Assembly: GCA_019309605.1 (NCBI GenBank)
Contig: JAFDFW010000353.1
Coordinates: 1-5,051 of the forward strand
Length of the DNA stretch: 5,051 nucleotides
Direction of reading: 5' to 3'
Source: Deltaproteobacteria bacterium
Lineage (GTDB): Bacteria > Myxococcota_A > Polyangia > Polyangiales > Houyiibacteriaceae
Below, one piece after another: positions 4,983-5,051 of this stretch. The position numbers and the translations under genes are program-made. Position 1 is the first letter of the stretch, and every line of letters begins with the position of its first letter. A model generated the notes under the pieces. That model saw nothing but the letters and a program-made list of their open reading frames with translations, was not told where the DNA came from and did no database searches.

Positions 4983-5051
4983 AGGCCGCGACCCTAGAGG
5001 CCATCCTCGCCGACATCGAATGCAAACGCCCCGTCGTCCTTGCAACCAACC
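4979..5051 (+). CDS. Start of a second XdhC-type gene (C-terminal half), cut by the window end
   Basis: A GTG at 4979 overlaps the previous stop as GTGA and has GGAG at 4967-4970, eight bases upstream. The 24 visible residues, MKAATLEAILADIECK followed by RPVVLATN, stay open to the window edge. The opening pattern, a short helix and then a K/R-R-P-V-x-L-A-T strand, is how I remember the second protein of split XdhC pairs beginning. The family assignment is therefore moderate and rests mainly on the pairing with the upstream gene. Everything after residue 24 lies outside the window. Confidence 0.6.
   Translation, partial: MKAATLEAILADIECKRPVVLATN

Overview
The window is GC-rich with a strong G/C third-position bias. 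Its gene content (a LuxR-type regulator with an N-terminal segment I associate with myxobacterial regulators, a GAF-like/AAA+/Fis enhancer-binding protein, an SRPBCC protein and a bufferin cassette) suggests a free-living Gram-negative bacterium, most likely Myxococcota. That placement rests on protein style and composition only. No rRNA, tRNA, CRISPR array, insertion sequence or prophage gene is visible.

Left part (1-2740): two regulator genes lie in tandem on the plus strand. The first encodes a 347-residue protein ending in a LuxR-type helix-turn-helix. The second encodes a sigma-54 enhancer-binding protein with a GAF-like N-terminus, a full AAA+ domain and a Fis-type DNA-binding end. Between them are a GC-rich hairpin and a sigma-70-like promoter placed so close to an ATG that the second transcript would be almost leaderless. 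Two perfect tetraloop hairpins follow the second gene and separate it from a convergent minus-strand gene.

Middle part (2741-3375): a minus-strand SRPBCC (polyketide cyclase/START-like) gene, probably starting at a GTG with its own Shine-Dalgarno. It diverges from the bufferin cassette. A perfect GTCAGG-N7-CCTGAC inverted repeat abuts the Shine-Dalgarno of the first cassette gene.

Right part (3376-4642): a compact bufferin-type RiPP cassette. The genes encode a DUF2282 precursor with a signal peptide and four cysteines (BufA1-like), a DUF692/MNIO iron oxygenase (BufB/MbnB-like) and a DUF2063 partner (BufC/MbnC-like). In the described bufferins, BufB and BufC convert precursor cysteines into copper-binding heterocycles, and the exported peptide buffers copper. 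The precursor looks intact. The BufB frame lacks its usual N-terminus: a well-placed SD and ATG open a different, 15-codon frame that stops inside the BufB-homologous stretch, which suggests an out-of-frame deletion. The BufC-like protein is only its N-terminal domain. The cassette is therefore either a minimal variant or a system in early decay.

Right edge (4647-5051): four bases after bufC begins a split XdhC/CoxI-type pair of molybdoenzyme maturation factors. The second gene overlaps the first by GTGA and runs off the window. This probably opens a molybdenum-hydroxylase operon that may be co-transcribed with the buf genes.
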